Origin: RPQJ01 sp963700045 | GTDB taxonomy: Bacteria > Pseudomonadota > Gammaproteobacteria > Steroidobacterales > Steroidobacteraceae | DNA: 64,000 bases | NCBI GenBank assembly: GCA_963700045.1 | Contig: CAVOWK010000033.1 | Coordinates: 1 to 64,000, forward strand | Direction of reading: 5' to 3' | Part shown: piece after piece, positions 27,953 through 36,257 of the stretch | Layout of the letters: every line of letters starts with the position of its first letter | Numbering within the stretch: the stretch's first letter is position 1 | Notes under the pieces: model-generated | The model's database searches: none | What the model was told of the DNA's origin: nothing | The model's input: the letters and a program-made list of their open reading frames with translations, nothing else | Program-made: the position numbers and the translations under genes

Positions 27953-28421
27953 ATGATTTTTTCCCGTTCGTTCGCAGTTGCCTTGCTCACGACCTCGTGC
28001 CTGTTCGCCGGCGCCGTGCAGGCCGACGACCCGCCATCGAAGGGCGAGCAGGCCCTCAAGTACCGCAAGTCGCTGTACCAGGTGCTGGCCTGGAACTTCG
28101 GCCCGATGGGCGCGATGGCCCAGGGCAAGGTGCCCTACGACGCCGCCGAGTTCACGAAGCGCGCCGACCGCGTCGCCGCGATCGCGCCGATGCTCGAGCG
28201 AAGGGTTCCCCGCGGAGACCAAGGGCCTGCCACATTCGGAACTGAAGCCGGAAATGTGGGCCAACCGCGCGGACTTCGACGCGAAGATGAAGGACCTCGT
28301 CGACCGCAGCGCAACACTGGCGACGGTGGCGAAGTCAGGCGACTTTGCGAAGAGCAAGGCGGCGTTCTTCGACACGGCCAACACCTGCAAGGCGTGCCAC
28401 GACAAGTACAAGACCGACTGA
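27953..28421 (+). pseudogene. Cytochrome c', one frameshift
   Basis: ATG 27953 follows AGGAG by 9 bases. A signal peptide (VALLTTSCLFAGAVQA) leads to the first helices of a cytochrome c' (YRKSLYQVLAWNFGPMGAMA). One extra base near 28200 shifts the frame; the other frame continues GFPAETKGLPHS and MWANRADFDAKM and ends with the haem site CKACHDKYK. The summed length (~155 residues) is normal. Cytochromes c' bind NO or act as soluble electron carriers in the periplasm. The next gene encodes a cytochrome b561, a common partner. An indel in an otherwise perfect gene suggests sequence error. Confidence 0.8.
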
Positions 28422-28447
28422 CCGGCCTCTCTGCAACGGTCCGCTTG

Positions 28448-29140
28448 CTAGAAGAAGGCGACCGACGCCTCTGGCGCCGCACGGATCGCGAGCGCCAGGG
28501 CGACGACCAGCGCGATCACGATGACGAGCGCGAGTCCGCCGCGCGAGGAACGGATGCCTTCCGCCCCTGCCTTGCGGCCCGTCCAGAACGCGCGCACCAG
28601 GCCAAGCCGCCGCCGCCAGTCGTACCACGCGATGGCGACGAGATGCGCGACGATCAGCGCGATCAGGATGCTGGAATTGAGATCGTGCAGCGCGGTGAGA
28701 CGGTTGCTGGTCGCCTGCGTAACCCAGCCATAGAATGGACCGGCGTTCGCGATTTCATCGTTGGCGTACAGTCCCGTGCCCACCTGCATCGCCAGCGACC
28801 CCAGGAACGCCAGTACACTGACCGCACCGACGGGATTGTGGCCCGCTGTCGGGTACGGCTGCCGGCCACGCAGGTGTTCGATCACCACGCCTGGCCCGCG
28901 CAGGAACGACGCGAACCGCGAGTACCGCGGACCCACGAAACCCCACGCGAGCCGGAATCCGACCAGTACTGCAACGGCATAGCCGCAACGGCGATGCCAG
29001 TCGAACCACTCGATCCCGGCATAGTGCGTCGCGAACGAACCTGCGACGGCGAGCACCAGCGACCAGTGAAACACGCGCAGCGGCCAGTCCCAGACCAGTG
29101 CTGTCGCAGTCGTCGAATCGTGAGCTGCAGCCGGACTCAT
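28448..29140 (-). CDS. Cytochrome b561-type membrane protein
   Basis: About 230 residues from ATG 29140. It has four main helices plus a C-terminal helix, with histidines placed for two b-type haems (RVFHWSLVLAV in helix 1, WFDWHRRCGYA, ALHDLNSS and IVAHLVAIAWYDW). This matches the Ni/Fe-hydrogenase/thiosulfate-type cytochrome b family, which passes electrons between the quinone pool and periplasmic cytochromes. It faces and converges with the cytochrome c' gene (26 bp between ends), a pairing often seen. The proposed start skips an unconvincing N-terminal extension. Confidence 0.85.
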   Translation of the reverse strand: MSPAAAHDSTTATALVWDWPLRVFHWSLVLAVAGSFATHYAGIEWFDWHRRCGYAVAVLVGFRLAWGFVGPRYSRFASFLRGPGVVIEHLRGRQPYPTAGHNPVGAVSVLAFLGSLAMQVGTGLYANDEIANAGPFYGWVTQATSNRLTALHDLNSSILIALIVAHLVAIAWYDWRRRLGLVRAFWTGRKAGAEGIRSSRGGLALVIVIALVVALALAIRAAPEASVAFF

Positions 29141-29263
29141 CGTCGCCTCGTTCGTCCCTGGCCAAAGGCCGGATTCCACCCTGGAACACCGTGACGCGCA
29201 TGGCATCTTCGCCTATCGTTGCGCCCGAGGCGCAGCGGGCCTGCGCACCGCAACTGGATTTTC

Positions 29264-30205
29264 ATGCCGAACCTGGATCCCGTCATCCTGTTCTTCCTGC
29301 TCGGTGCCTTCGCGGGCCTGGCCAAAGCCGAACTGCGCCTGCCGGCATCGATTTACGATTTCGTCAGCACCCTGCTGTTGCTGGCAATCGGCCTGAAAGG
29401 CGGCGTCGAACTCGCGCGTGCCGGCGAGGGCATTCCCCCCGTCGAACTCGCGGCCCTGCTGGCCCTCGGCTTCGGCATGCCGATCCCCGTCTTTCTCGTA
29501 GCGCGCCACCTCGGCCGGCTCAGCCGCGCCGACGCAGCGTCCCTCGGCGCGCATTATGGCTCGGTGAGCGTCGGTACGTTCGCGGTCCTCGTCGGCCACC
29601 TTGCGGTACAGGGCATTCCGTACGAAGCGCGCGCCCCGGTGTGGGTCGTGGTGCTCGAGGTGCCGGCAATCCTCGCCGGCATCGTGCTGGCGCGTGGCTT
29701 CTCCGGCGACGTCGCCTGGAAACCGCTGCTGCGCGAACTGCTGCTCGGCCGCAGCATCGTCCTGCTGCTGGGCGGCCTCGCGATCGGCTGGCTCAGCGGG
29801 CCCGAAGGCACGGCATCGATCCAGCCACTGTTCTTCGGCCTGTTCAAGGGCATCCTTGCGTTGTTCCTGCTCGAGATGGGACTGATCGCCGCAACGCAAC
29901 TCGGCGCGCTGAAACGCAACGCCGTGTTCCTGGTGCTGTTTGGCATGCTGATGCCGCTGTTCGGCGCCGCCGTCGGCGCCCTGCTCGGCCGCGCGATCGG
30001 CCTGTCGCCGGGCGGCATCCTCGTCCTCGCCACGCTCGCTGCCAGCGCTTCGTACATTGCCGCGCCCACCGCAATGCGCACCGCAGTGCCCGAAGCCAAT
30101 CCGGCACTGTCGCTCACGGCGTCGCTCGCCGTCACCTTCCCCTTCAACATCATCATCGGCATTCCGCTCTACCAACGGCTGGCGACCCTCGTCGCCTCAT
30201 TCTGA
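29264..30205 (+). CDS. sbtA: Sodium-dependent bicarbonate transporter SbtA-like
   Basis: 313 residues from ATG 29264 (MPNLDPVILFFLLGAFAG). About ten helices, with SbtA family blocks LPASIYDFVSTLLLLAIGLK, GAHYGSVSVGTFAV, APVWVVVLEVPAILAGI and LAASASYIAAPTAMR. SbtA imports HCO3- with Na+ at the inner membrane. The next gene is an SbtB/PII-like regulator, supporting the assignment. In non-photosynthetic bacteria the pair likely supplies bicarbonate for carboxylations; no carbon-fixation genes are visible here. Confidence 0.85.
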   Translation: MPNLDPVILFFLLGAFAGLAKAELRLPASIYDFVSTLLLLAIGLKGGVELARAGEGIPPVELAALLALGFGMPIPVFLVARHLGRLSRADAASLGAHYGSVSVGTFAVLVGHLAVQGIPYEARAPVWVVVLEVPAILAGIVLARGFSGDVAWKPLLRELLLGRSIVLLLGGLAIGWLSGPEGTASIQPLFFGLFKGILALFLLEMGLIAATQLGALKRNAVFLVLFGMLMPLFGAAVGALLGRAIGLSPGGILVLATLAASASYIAAPTAMRTAVPEANPALSLTASLAVTFPFNIIIGIPLYQRLATLVASF

Positions 30206-30215
30206 GACCGCCCAA

Positions 30216-30518
30216 GTGCAGCACTACACGCGACGCATGGTCACGATCGTCACCGAATCCGCGCTCGAGCGCACGCTGGTAGCCGAACTGGAAGCGCTCG
30301 GCGTCCGCGGCTTCACGATTACCGATGCCCGCGGCAAGGGCAGCCGCGGGCTGCGCCAGTCCGACTGGGCGCAGGAAGGCAACATCCGCGTCGAGGTCAT
30401 CTGCGATCCGGCCGTCGCGGACCGGCTTGCCGCGCGAGTGCGCGAGAAGTTCTACGATCATTACGCGATGATCCTGTTCATGCAGGACGTGAGCGTGCTG
30501 CGCTCCGACAAGTTCTGA
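30216..30518 (+). CDS. PII-like SbtB-type regulator
   Basis: About 93-100 residues. GTG 30216 (VQHYTRR) and ATG 30237 (MVTIVTESAL) are both possible starts; neither has a strong ribosome site. The fold follows PII: LVAELEALGVRGFTITDARG, GKGSRGLRQSD in the T-loop position, NIRVEVICD, then FYDHYAMILFMQDV. It lacks the C-terminal redox CGPDGC extension of cyanobacterial SbtB. SbtB proteins bind adenine nucleotides, including cAMP, and gate SbtA. It lies 10 bp after sbtA, so they are co-transcribed. Confidence 0.8.
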   Translation: MQHYTRRMVTIVTESALERTLVAELEALGVRGFTITDARGKGSRGLRQSDWAQEGNIRVEVICDPAVADRLAARVREKFYDHYAMILFMQDVSVLRSDKF

Positions 30519-30611
30519 TTGCTGCCGACCGCAACGCCGTGACCAGCCCTGACGACGATTCCGTGAGTTCCACCGCGCTGTGCTGCTGCGTGCGAGCTGC
30601 CGCCCGCCGGA

Positions 30612-31040
30612 TTGCCGCGACGACTTGCGGCGATGGTCTACGACGGCCTGCTGGTGCTGGCCGTGCTGATGATCGTCACCGCGTGCTTCCTGCCGTTCAC
30701 CGGCGGCGAGGCCGTGACCTGGGCTCGCTTCCCGCTGCTGGCGGTGCCGTACTGGGCGGCGCTCGCCGTCGCCATCGTCGCCTACTTCGGCCTGCCCTGG
30801 ACCCAGCGCGGGCAGACGCTGGGCATGGCGTCGTGGCGGTTGCGCGTGCAGCGCGACGATGGATTCCTGTTGACGTGGCGGGACGTGGTCGTGCGACTGG
30901 GTGCGAGCGTTCTCTCGTGGCTGCCGGCCGGTCTCGGCTGGGTGTGGGCGCTGTTCGATCGTGAGCGCCGCACCTGGCATGACTCGTTGTCGCACTCACG
31001 GGTCGTTGTGCTGCCGAAGGGGCGGAAGGCGGGGAAGTGA
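30612..31040 (+). CDS. RDD family membrane protein, start uncertain
   Basis: The frame reads LPRRLAAMVYDGLLVLAVLM, the RDD-type first helix, then helices around residues 40-60 and 90-110, and QRGQTLGMASWRLRVQRDDG and RTWHDSLSHSRVV, typical of the family. Function is unknown (some members are Na+/H+ antiporters or export-related). TTG 30612 is an awkward start. The frame is open upstream only to a TGA at 30564 with no good start, while GTG 30539 in another frame gives a plausible N-terminus (TSPDDDSVSS). One more indel near 30590 is therefore likely. Confidence 0.75.
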   Translation: MPRRLAAMVYDGLLVLAVLMIVTACFLPFTGGEAVTWARFPLLAVPYWAALAVAIVAYFGLPWTQRGQTLGMASWRLRVQRDDGFLLTWRDVVVRLGASVLSWLPAGLGWVWALFDRERRTWHDSLSHSRVVVLPKGRKAGK

Positions 31041-31043
31041 CAG

Positions 31044-31116
31044 GCGTTCGATCCGGTTCAGTTTCCGAATCGCGGGAGGAAGACACGCGATTCGGAAACT
31101 GAACCGGATCGAACGC
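31044..31116. repeat. 31-bp perfect hairpin, family member A
   Basis: Arm 31044-31074 is exactly complementary to arm 31086-31116, with an 11-base loop GGAGGAAGACA. It starts 3 bp after the RDD gene stop. The loop and following CGCG resemble the GGAAAGGCAGACACG motif of the other family members at 31469, 44161 and 53336, while the stem is unrelated. It may act as a transcription end or mRNA-protecting structure. Confidence 0.85.
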
Positions 31117-31423
31117 TCGACACGCCGCGCCTGAGCGAGCCGTTCGACGGACCGAACGACTCGCACGGCGCAAGTAGATTCACGCAAGAAGGACGGCGCT
31201 CCACTTCGCGGCCAGCGCACAGCCATCGAGACACGCGGCATCCATCGAGACAACCCGAGGGTTGAGGCGCGAACCAAGTCCAAGGTCTACGAACGTTGCG
31301 TGCCCGGCGGTGCGAAATCGGCACAGAACGGAGCGATCGCCGACGCCGAAATTTTGGCAGACCGTCCGTGCCATGGGCACATCGCGTTCGATTCCGAGTA
31401 CCGCTTCGACGCCGCTGCGCCGT

Positions 31424-31451
31424 GCAAATTTTCGGTCCACCGAAAATTTGC
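31424..31451. repeat. 13-bp perfect hairpin
   Basis: GCAAATTTTCGGT (31424-31436) and its exact complement (31439-31451) are separated by two bases. It is AT-rich relative to its surroundings. Together with the neighbouring larger hairpin it resembles the paired long/short hairpins at 53336-53460. Confidence 0.75.
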
Positions 31452-31468
31452 TCAGGCGCCTGCCCGCA

Positions 31469-31543
31469 GCGCCCGGTGTCGGTTGTCCTTCCGCACCGCG
31501 TGTCTGCCTTTCCGCGGTGCGGAAGGACAACCACACCGGGCGC
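31469..31543. repeat. ~31-bp hairpin with one bulge, family member B (inverted)
   Basis: Arms 31469-31500 and 31513-31543 are complementary except for one bulged C at 31480. The loop reads TGTCTGCCTTTC, whose complement GAAAGGCAGACA is the same motif as in the loop of the 53336-53411 hairpin. The stem sequence is unrelated to the other members. Confidence 0.85.
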
Positions 31544-31634
31544 CCTGCGTCCGTCGCCTCCTGCGGATCCTCGGCGATGTCCGGAAAACAAGCGGCACCC
31601 GCGTCGCAGCGAGGCCAGCGAATCGAACCGCGAC

Positions 31635-32708
31635 TCAGCGGTTACGCCAGAGCAACGTCCCCGTCACCAGGCCGAGCAACGCCGTCGGGAACCAGCCCAC
31701 CACCCAGGGAGGCAGGCCGAACAACTCCCCGCTGCTCTCGAGCGTCTGGCTCAGCAGCACGAATCCAGCACCGATGAGAACGCCGATCACGGTGCGCGCG
31801 CCCTGCCCCGAATTGCGCAGCGACCCCACGCAGAACGGCAGCGCCAGCATGATCACCAGCAGCACGGCGACGAACCGCGCAAGGCGTGACCAGTAAGCCA
31901 TCTCGAACCGGTCCGATTGCAGTTCGTTGCGCTGCAGGTGCGCGATGTAATCACGCAGGTCACGCAATCCCATCGTCTCGGGTTCCGCGATGGCGAGACC
32001 GAGGAATTCCGACGACAACGACGTGCGCACGTCGCGCTCGCCGGCGCGATCGACGGTGGCCGTCAGCGAATCCCGCGCGAACGAGGTGCCGACGTACTTC
32101 TCCAGCCGCCAGACCTTGTCGCCCTTGACGCTCGCCGACTCGGCGCGGCCGACGCTCACGAGCCGGCGCTCGCGATCGACCTGGAACACCTTGATGCCGC
32201 CGAAGCGCGTCCTGGCAGACTGCTGGTCGACGCTGATGATGGTGTCGCCGTCGCGCACCCACGTCGCGCGGTTGCCCGCGAGGGCGAACTCGTCGAACTT
32301 GGCGAAGACCTTGAGCTGCCGCGCGTACTGCCCGAGCGGCGGCGCGACGTACTCACCGATGACGAACATCAGCGACGACAGGATCAGGCCGGCCGTGCCG
32401 AGCCACAGGCAGAAACGCAGCGTCGTCACGCCCGCGGAACGCATGACGATGAGTTCACTGCCACGCGCCAGGTTGCCGAGACCGAGCAGCGAGCCGATCA
32501 ATGCCGCCACGGGCAGCAGCTGGAACAGGTAGCTCGGCAGGTTCAGGGCAACGAACAGCAGCGCCTGCGTGGCCGTGTAGTTGCCGACACCGATGTCGTC
32601 CTGCTGGCCGATGAACATGAACAGCGCGCCAAGCGCGAGCAGCACGATCATGACCAGCGCCGTATAGCCGAGCACGGTGCGGATCAAGTAACGGCTGAGA
32701 ACTCCCAT
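31635..32708 (-). CDS. lptG: Lipopolysaccharide export permease LptG
   Basis: 357 residues, start MGVLSRYLIRTVLGYTAL. Three N-terminal helices (RGSELIVMRSAGVTTLRF after the second) precede a periplasmic beta-jellyroll (WVRDGDTIISVDQ, FQVDRERRLVSV), then three C-terminal helices. With LptF it forms the inner-membrane part of the LptB2FG extractor that loads lipopolysaccharide onto the Lpt bridge. It follows lptF by 15 bp on the same strand, the usual order. The end of the gene faces the hairpin-rich spacer. Confidence 0.95.
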   Translation of the reverse strand: MGVLSRYLIRTVLGYTALVMIVLLALGALFMFIGQQDDIGVGNYTATQALLFVALNLPSYLFQLLPVAALIGSLLGLGNLARGSELIVMRSAGVTTLRFCLWLGTAGLILSSLMFVIGEYVAPPLGQYARQLKVFAKFDEFALAGNRATWVRDGDTIISVDQQSARTRFGGIKVFQVDRERRLVSVGRAESASVKGDKVWRLEKYVGTSFARDSLTATVDRAGERDVRTSLSSEFLGLAIAEPETMGLRDLRDYIAHLQRNELQSDRFEMAYWSRLARFVAVLLVIMLALPFCVGSLRNSGQGARTVIGVLIGAGFVLLSQTLESSGELFGLPPWVVGWFPTALLGLVTGTLLWRNR

Positions 32709-32723
32709 GACGCTGACGCGGCC

Positions 32724-33839
32724 TCAGCCAGCCGCCGCGGCGCCGGCCGGACGTCGTTGCCAGCGCATGCGCCATGGTTTGCCGGGGTGGATTTCGCTCC
32801 AGAGCAACCATGCGGCGAGCGCGAGCGGCACGAGATGGACCCACCAGAGGCCGAGTTGCCCGCCCGTCGCATCCTTCTGGATCCAGACGCGCACCGCCGC
32901 CAGCAGGTTCGAATACAGGAAGTACGCGAGCACCGCGTAAGCAACCCGGGCGAACCGTCCCTGGCGCGGGCGCAGGCGGGCGAGCGGCACCGCGAGCACC
33001 ATCAGCACGAGTGCCATGACGGGCACCGCCGTGCGCCACGCCAGCTCGGCGCGATCCTTCGGCTCGTCCGACGCCATCAGCGTCGCCGTGCTCTTCGCCT
33101 CGATCTTGTCCTTGCCCGCTTTCGCCTCGGGCAGGCGTACCGGAATCCCGTGTTCGCGGAACTCCACGATGCGCCAGTTCGGCGTGCCCGGCACGCCTTC
33201 GTAGCGGCGCCCGTCGAACAGGATGAACATCTGCTCGGGCTGGCCCGCGCCGCGTTGCACCGCCTTTTCGGCCATTGCAACCTCGATCTTGTCACCGACA
33301 CTGCGCTGCACGAACACGCCGTACAGCTCGCCCGTCTTCTCGACACGCTCGGCATAGAACACGGCGTCACCGCCGGCGAAGCTGCGGAAACGTCCGGGCG
33401 CGAGCGCGCCGAACTGCGCGGCCCGCGTTGCCTCGAGCCGAAGATCGCTCGATTTGATCCAGGCAGCCGGCACGATGCGGTAGGACAGCACCGCGAGCAG
33501 GGCCGCCACGACCACCGCCAGCAGCGCAATCGGCCGGTAAATCCGCAACGGCCCGACGCCACAAGCCGTCATCGCCGTCATTTCGCTCTCGTGGTACAGG
33601 CGGCCGAGTGCCAGCACGATGCCAAGGAACAGGCCGATCGGCACCAGCACGGTGAGCTGCTGCAGCGTGGTGAGGCCGATCAGGGTCAGCACGATGCTGG
33701 CGGGAAACCCGCTGGCTGCTGCCTGCCCGAGCACCCGCGCGAACTGGTTGGAAAGCAGCACGATCAGCAGCACGCCGGTGACCGCGACGAAGGTCACGGT
33801 CACTTCGCGCAGCAGGTAGCGGTCCAGGCGACTGAGCAA
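32724..33839 (-). CDS. lptF: Lipopolysaccharide export permease LptF
   Basis: 371 residues, start MLSRLDRYLLREVTVTFVAV. The topology is as for LptG. The coupling-helix region reads HESEMTAMTACGVGPLRIYR. The periplasmic domain spans ~140-260 (FAGGDAVFYAERVE, FILFDGRRYEGVPG), then three helices (AVPLARLRPRQGRFARV). It is the first gene of the lptFG operon and divergent from pepA with 116 bp between, a common gammaproteobacterial arrangement. Confidence 0.95.
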   Translation of the reverse strand: MLSRLDRYLLREVTVTFVAVTGVLLIVLLSNQFARVLGQAAASGFPASIVLTLIGLTTLQQLTVLVPIGLFLGIVLALGRLYHESEMTAMTACGVGPLRIYRPIALLAVVVAALLAVLSYRIVPAAWIKSSDLRLEATRAAQFGALAPGRFRSFAGGDAVFYAERVEKTGELYGVFVQRSVGDKIEVAMAEKAVQRGAGQPEQMFILFDGRRYEGVPGTPNWRIVEFREHGIPVRLPEAKAGKDKIEAKSTATLMASDEPKDRAELAWRTAVPVMALVLMVLAVPLARLRPRQGRFARVAYAVLAYFLYSNLLAAVRVWIQKDATGGQLGLWWVHLVPLALAAWLLWSEIHPGKPWRMRWQRRPAGAAAAG

Positions 33840-33871
33840 AGTTCGCGGGCCTCGGCGGGAATCGGTAAACT

Positions 33872-33893
33872 CGCCCGTTCAGTTTAACGGGCG
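33872..33893. promoter_or_regulatory. Inverted repeat in the lptF-pepA divergent promoter region
   Basis: CGCCCGTT and AACGGGCG flank a 6-base AT-rich core. The site lies 33 bp before lptF and 63 bp before pepA, where the divergent promoters must lie. It may be an operator; no matching known site was recognised. Confidence 0.35.
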
Positions 33894-33955
33894 AACCGGC
33901 CACCGGGTACCAAAGTCGACCCGCGCCCAAGGGTTTAGGGATAAAGGACTGACCG

Positions 33956-35440
33956 ATGCGCCTATTCGTCGCCACTGCCGCTCCCCACCGCCAGAAGACC
34001 GATTGCGCCATTGTCGGCCTGCATGAAGGCAGCGGCGGGTTCACGGGCGCGGCCGCGGCACTCGATTCCGCACTGGCAGGACGCCTCGGCCGGCTGATCA
34101 AGCGCGGCGACGTGCATGGCAAGACCGGCGAGCTGCGCCTGATCGATACCGAAGGCGCCGCCTGCGAGCGCGTCCTGGTCGTTGGGCTCGGCAAGAAGGG
34201 CGCCTTTGGCCGCAAGCAGTACCGCAAGGCGCTGCTTGCCGCGCTGGGCGCAATCGCCAAGACCGGCGCGCGCGACGCCGTGAGTTACCTGGCGGAATCG
34301 GTCGCCGAGCCCGACGCGTATTACGACGCCCGCCTCGCCGCCGAAGCGATGGGCGCCGCGCTCTACCGCGTTCCCGCGATCCGCAGCGCGCGCAAGCCCG
34401 TGGAACCGGCACTGAAGTCGTTCGGCATCGCCATCGCCGAGGCCGGCCAGAAGTCGGCCACGCAGCGCGGCCTCGACCATGGCCAGGCGATTGCCGCGGG
34501 CTCGGCCCTGACGCGCGATCTCGCCAACCTCCCGGCCAACGTCTGCACGCCGGGCTACCTCGCGCAGCAGGCGAAGGAACTGGCCCGGTCGTACAAGTCG
34601 GTGCGGACGCAGGTGCTCGAAGAACGCGACCTGAAACGGCTCAAGATGGGTTCGTTCCTGTCCGTCACCAGCGGCACCGACGAGCCAGCCAAGCTGATCG
34701 TCATGCGCTACGACGGCGGTCGCGCGGGCCAGGCGCCCGTCGCGCTGGTCGGCAAGGGCGTCACGTTCGACAGCGGCGGCATCTCGCTGAAGCAGCCGCC
34801 GGGCATGGACGAAATGAAGTTCGACATGACGGGTGCTGCCAGCGTCTTCGGTGCAATCAAGGCGGCGGCCGAAATGGACCTCAAGCTCAACGTCATCGGC
34901 ATCGTTCCGGCCTGCGAAAACATGCCGAGCGGCCGCGCGACGAAGCCGGGCGACATCGTGCGCAGCATGTCGGGCCAGACCATCGAGGTGATCAACACCG
35001 ACGCCGAGGGCCGCCTGATCCTGTGCGATGCGCTCACCTACGCGCGCCGCTTCAAACCGGCGGCGGTCGTCGACATCGCGACGCTCACGGGCGCCTGCGT
35101 GATCGCACTCGGCGCGCACATCAGCGCCGTCATGAGCAACGACGACGAACTCGCGGGCGAACTCACCGCAGCCGGGCTGCGCGCGGAAGACCGCTGCTGG
35201 CACATGCCGATGGCCGAGGAATACCACGAGCAGCTGAAGAGCAATTTCGCGGACTTCGCCAATGCCTGCGGCCGCGACGGCGGCGCCATCACGGCCGCAT
35301 GCTTCCTCGCCAAGTTCACCGACGGCCTGCACTGGGCCCACCTGGACATTGCGGGCACGGCGTACCTGACAGGATCGCACAAGGGCAGTACCGGTCGCCC
35401 GGTGCCCCTGCTGATGGACTTCCTGCTCGGCCGGGCCTGA
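33956..35440 (+). CDS. pepA: Leucyl aminopeptidase (cytosol aminopeptidase)
   Basis: 494 residues, start ATG 33956. An N-terminal regulatory domain is followed by the M17 catalytic domain: VGKGVTFDSGGISLKQPPG (metal ligands Lys and Asp), MKFDMTGAASVFG, and the signature NTDAEGRLIL at about 347-356. It removes N-terminal residues from peptides using two metals; in E. coli it also binds DNA in carAB control and cer recombination. Length matches the family. It is divergent from lptFG and followed closely by holC. Confidence 0.95.
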   Translation: MRLFVATAAPHRQKTDCAIVGLHEGSGGFTGAAAALDSALAGRLGRLIKRGDVHGKTGELRLIDTEGAACERVLVVGLGKKGAFGRKQYRKALLAALGAIAKTGARDAVSYLAESVAEPDAYYDARLAAEAMGAALYRVPAIRSARKPVEPALKSFGIAIAEAGQKSATQRGLDHGQAIAAGSALTRDLANLPANVCTPGYLAQQAKELARSYKSVRTQVLEERDLKRLKMGSFLSVTSGTDEPAKLIVMRYDGGRAGQAPVALVGKGVTFDSGGISLKQPPGMDEMKFDMTGAASVFGAIKAAAEMDLKLNVIGIVPACENMPSGRATKPGDIVRSMSGQTIEVINTDAEGRLILCDALTYARRFKPAAVVDIATLTGACVIALGAHISAVMSNDDELAGELTAAGLRAEDRCWHMPMAEEYHEQLKSNFADFANACGRDGGAITAACFLAKFTDGLHWAHLDIAGTAYLTGSHKGSTGRPVPLLMDFLLGRA

Positions 35441-35458
35441 CGCCGCCCTGCACGCACC

Positions 35459-35896
35459 GTGGGCGCAGTCAAAGTCGACTTCTACCCGCTCGGCGAACCC
35501 GACCGCCGGGCTCGCCTCGTCACGGCGTGCCGCCTCGCCGAAAAGGCCTACGATCAGGGCCTGCGGGTGGCCGTCCGCACCGCCAGCGCCGCGGAAACCG
35601 CGGAATTCGACGAGTTGCTGTGGACGTTTTCCGACCGCAGCTTCGTGCCGCACGTGGTCTGGCCGACCGAGCCGGACGTGGTCGCGGCGACTCCGGTCGT
35701 GGTGGGCAGCTCCAGCCTTCCTCCCAGTCACCGCGACGTGCTGATCAATCTCGCGCCCGATGCACCCGCCGACTTTTCCGTCTATGCTCGAATCTGCGAG
35801 GTGGTTGGCGGCGACGAAGACGCCAAGAAGGCGGGCCGCCTTCGCTGGCGAACGTACCGTGACGCAGGCTGCGCACCCGAGGCGCATCCGCTCTGA
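35459..35896 (+). CDS. holC: DNA polymerase III chi subunit
   Basis: 145 residues from GTG 35459, 18 bp after pepA. The sequence begins VDFYPLGEPDRRARLVTACR and contains CRLAEKAYDQGLRV, LLWTFSDRSFVPH and PVVVGSSSLPPSHRDVLINL, the HolC pattern. Chi links the clamp loader to SSB at the replication fork. The order pepA-holC-valS is the standard gammaproteobacterial context. A GTG start fits the known N-terminus (a beta strand beginning VDFY). Confidence 0.92.
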   Translation: MGAVKVDFYPLGEPDRRARLVTACRLAEKAYDQGLRVAVRTASAAETAEFDELLWTFSDRSFVPHVVWPTEPDVVAATPVVVGSSSLPPSHRDVLINLAPDAPADFSVYARICEVVGGDEDAKKAGRLRWRTYRDAGCAPEAHPL

Positions 35897-35914
35897 GCGA
35901 GGCTCCACTGCACC

Positions 35915-36202
35915 ATGAACAGCCTGCCCACCGACCAGATCCCCGTCCTGACGGACATCGTCGAGCCGAACATCGGTTCAGCCTCGGCCTTCATCAACGA
36001 CACCAGCCGGTTCCTGGGCGAGCTCGAATCGCACCTGACGGCCGTGGTCCACGAACATGCCGACGAGCTGGTCCATAACGCGCTGCGCGAAATGGAGGCC
36101 CTGCTGCTCGAGCAGGTCTCGGACCGCCTCAAGGCCGAGTTGCCGCGATTGATCTCGCGGGTCATCGCCGAGCATTTCAGAGGGCCGGGTCTCTCGAACT
36201 GA
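35915..36202 (+). CDS. Small conserved-looking protein between holC and valS
   Basis: 95 residues, mostly helical: PVLTDIVEPNIGSA, FINDTSRFLGELESHL, VVHEHADELVHNALREME, LLLEQVSDRLKAELPRL. It has no signal peptide or cysteines. The amphipathic helices suggest oligomerisation. Its position in the holC-valS operon, with an 18-bp gap to holC, supports a real gene. No family was recognised. The opening PVLTDIVEP motif recurs in other small proteobacterial proteins of unknown role, so a DUF match is likely. Confidence 0.7.
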   Translation: MNSLPTDQIPVLTDIVEPNIGSASAFINDTSRFLGELESHLTAVVHEHADELVHNALREMEALLLEQVSDRLKAELPRLISRVIAEHFRGPGLSN

Positions 36203-36257
36203 GACGGGCAGGCGCGGGACTACCGCTATAATCGACGGCTCGAGCACGAGGCCGTCG

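Larger units (their letters stand above)
31041..31634. other. Intergenic region rich in long hairpins
   Basis: No convincing gene lies here; the overlapping open frames lack motifs and are interrupted by palindromes. The stretch contains three strong hairpins (31044-31116, 31424-31451 and 31469-31543) annotated separately. It separates the RDD gene from convergent lptG. Confidence 0.6.

Noticed and set aside
27953..29194. A 413-residue plus-strand protein starting with cytochrome c' sequence
   Set aside because: After the frameshift near 28200 it is antisense to the cytochrome b561 gene; the true cytochrome c' ends at 28421 in the other frame.
31296..31896. Overlapping ~200-residue plus-strand frames at 31.3-31.9 kb
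   Set aside because: They run through hairpins and into the antisense of lptG, with no motif or start signal.
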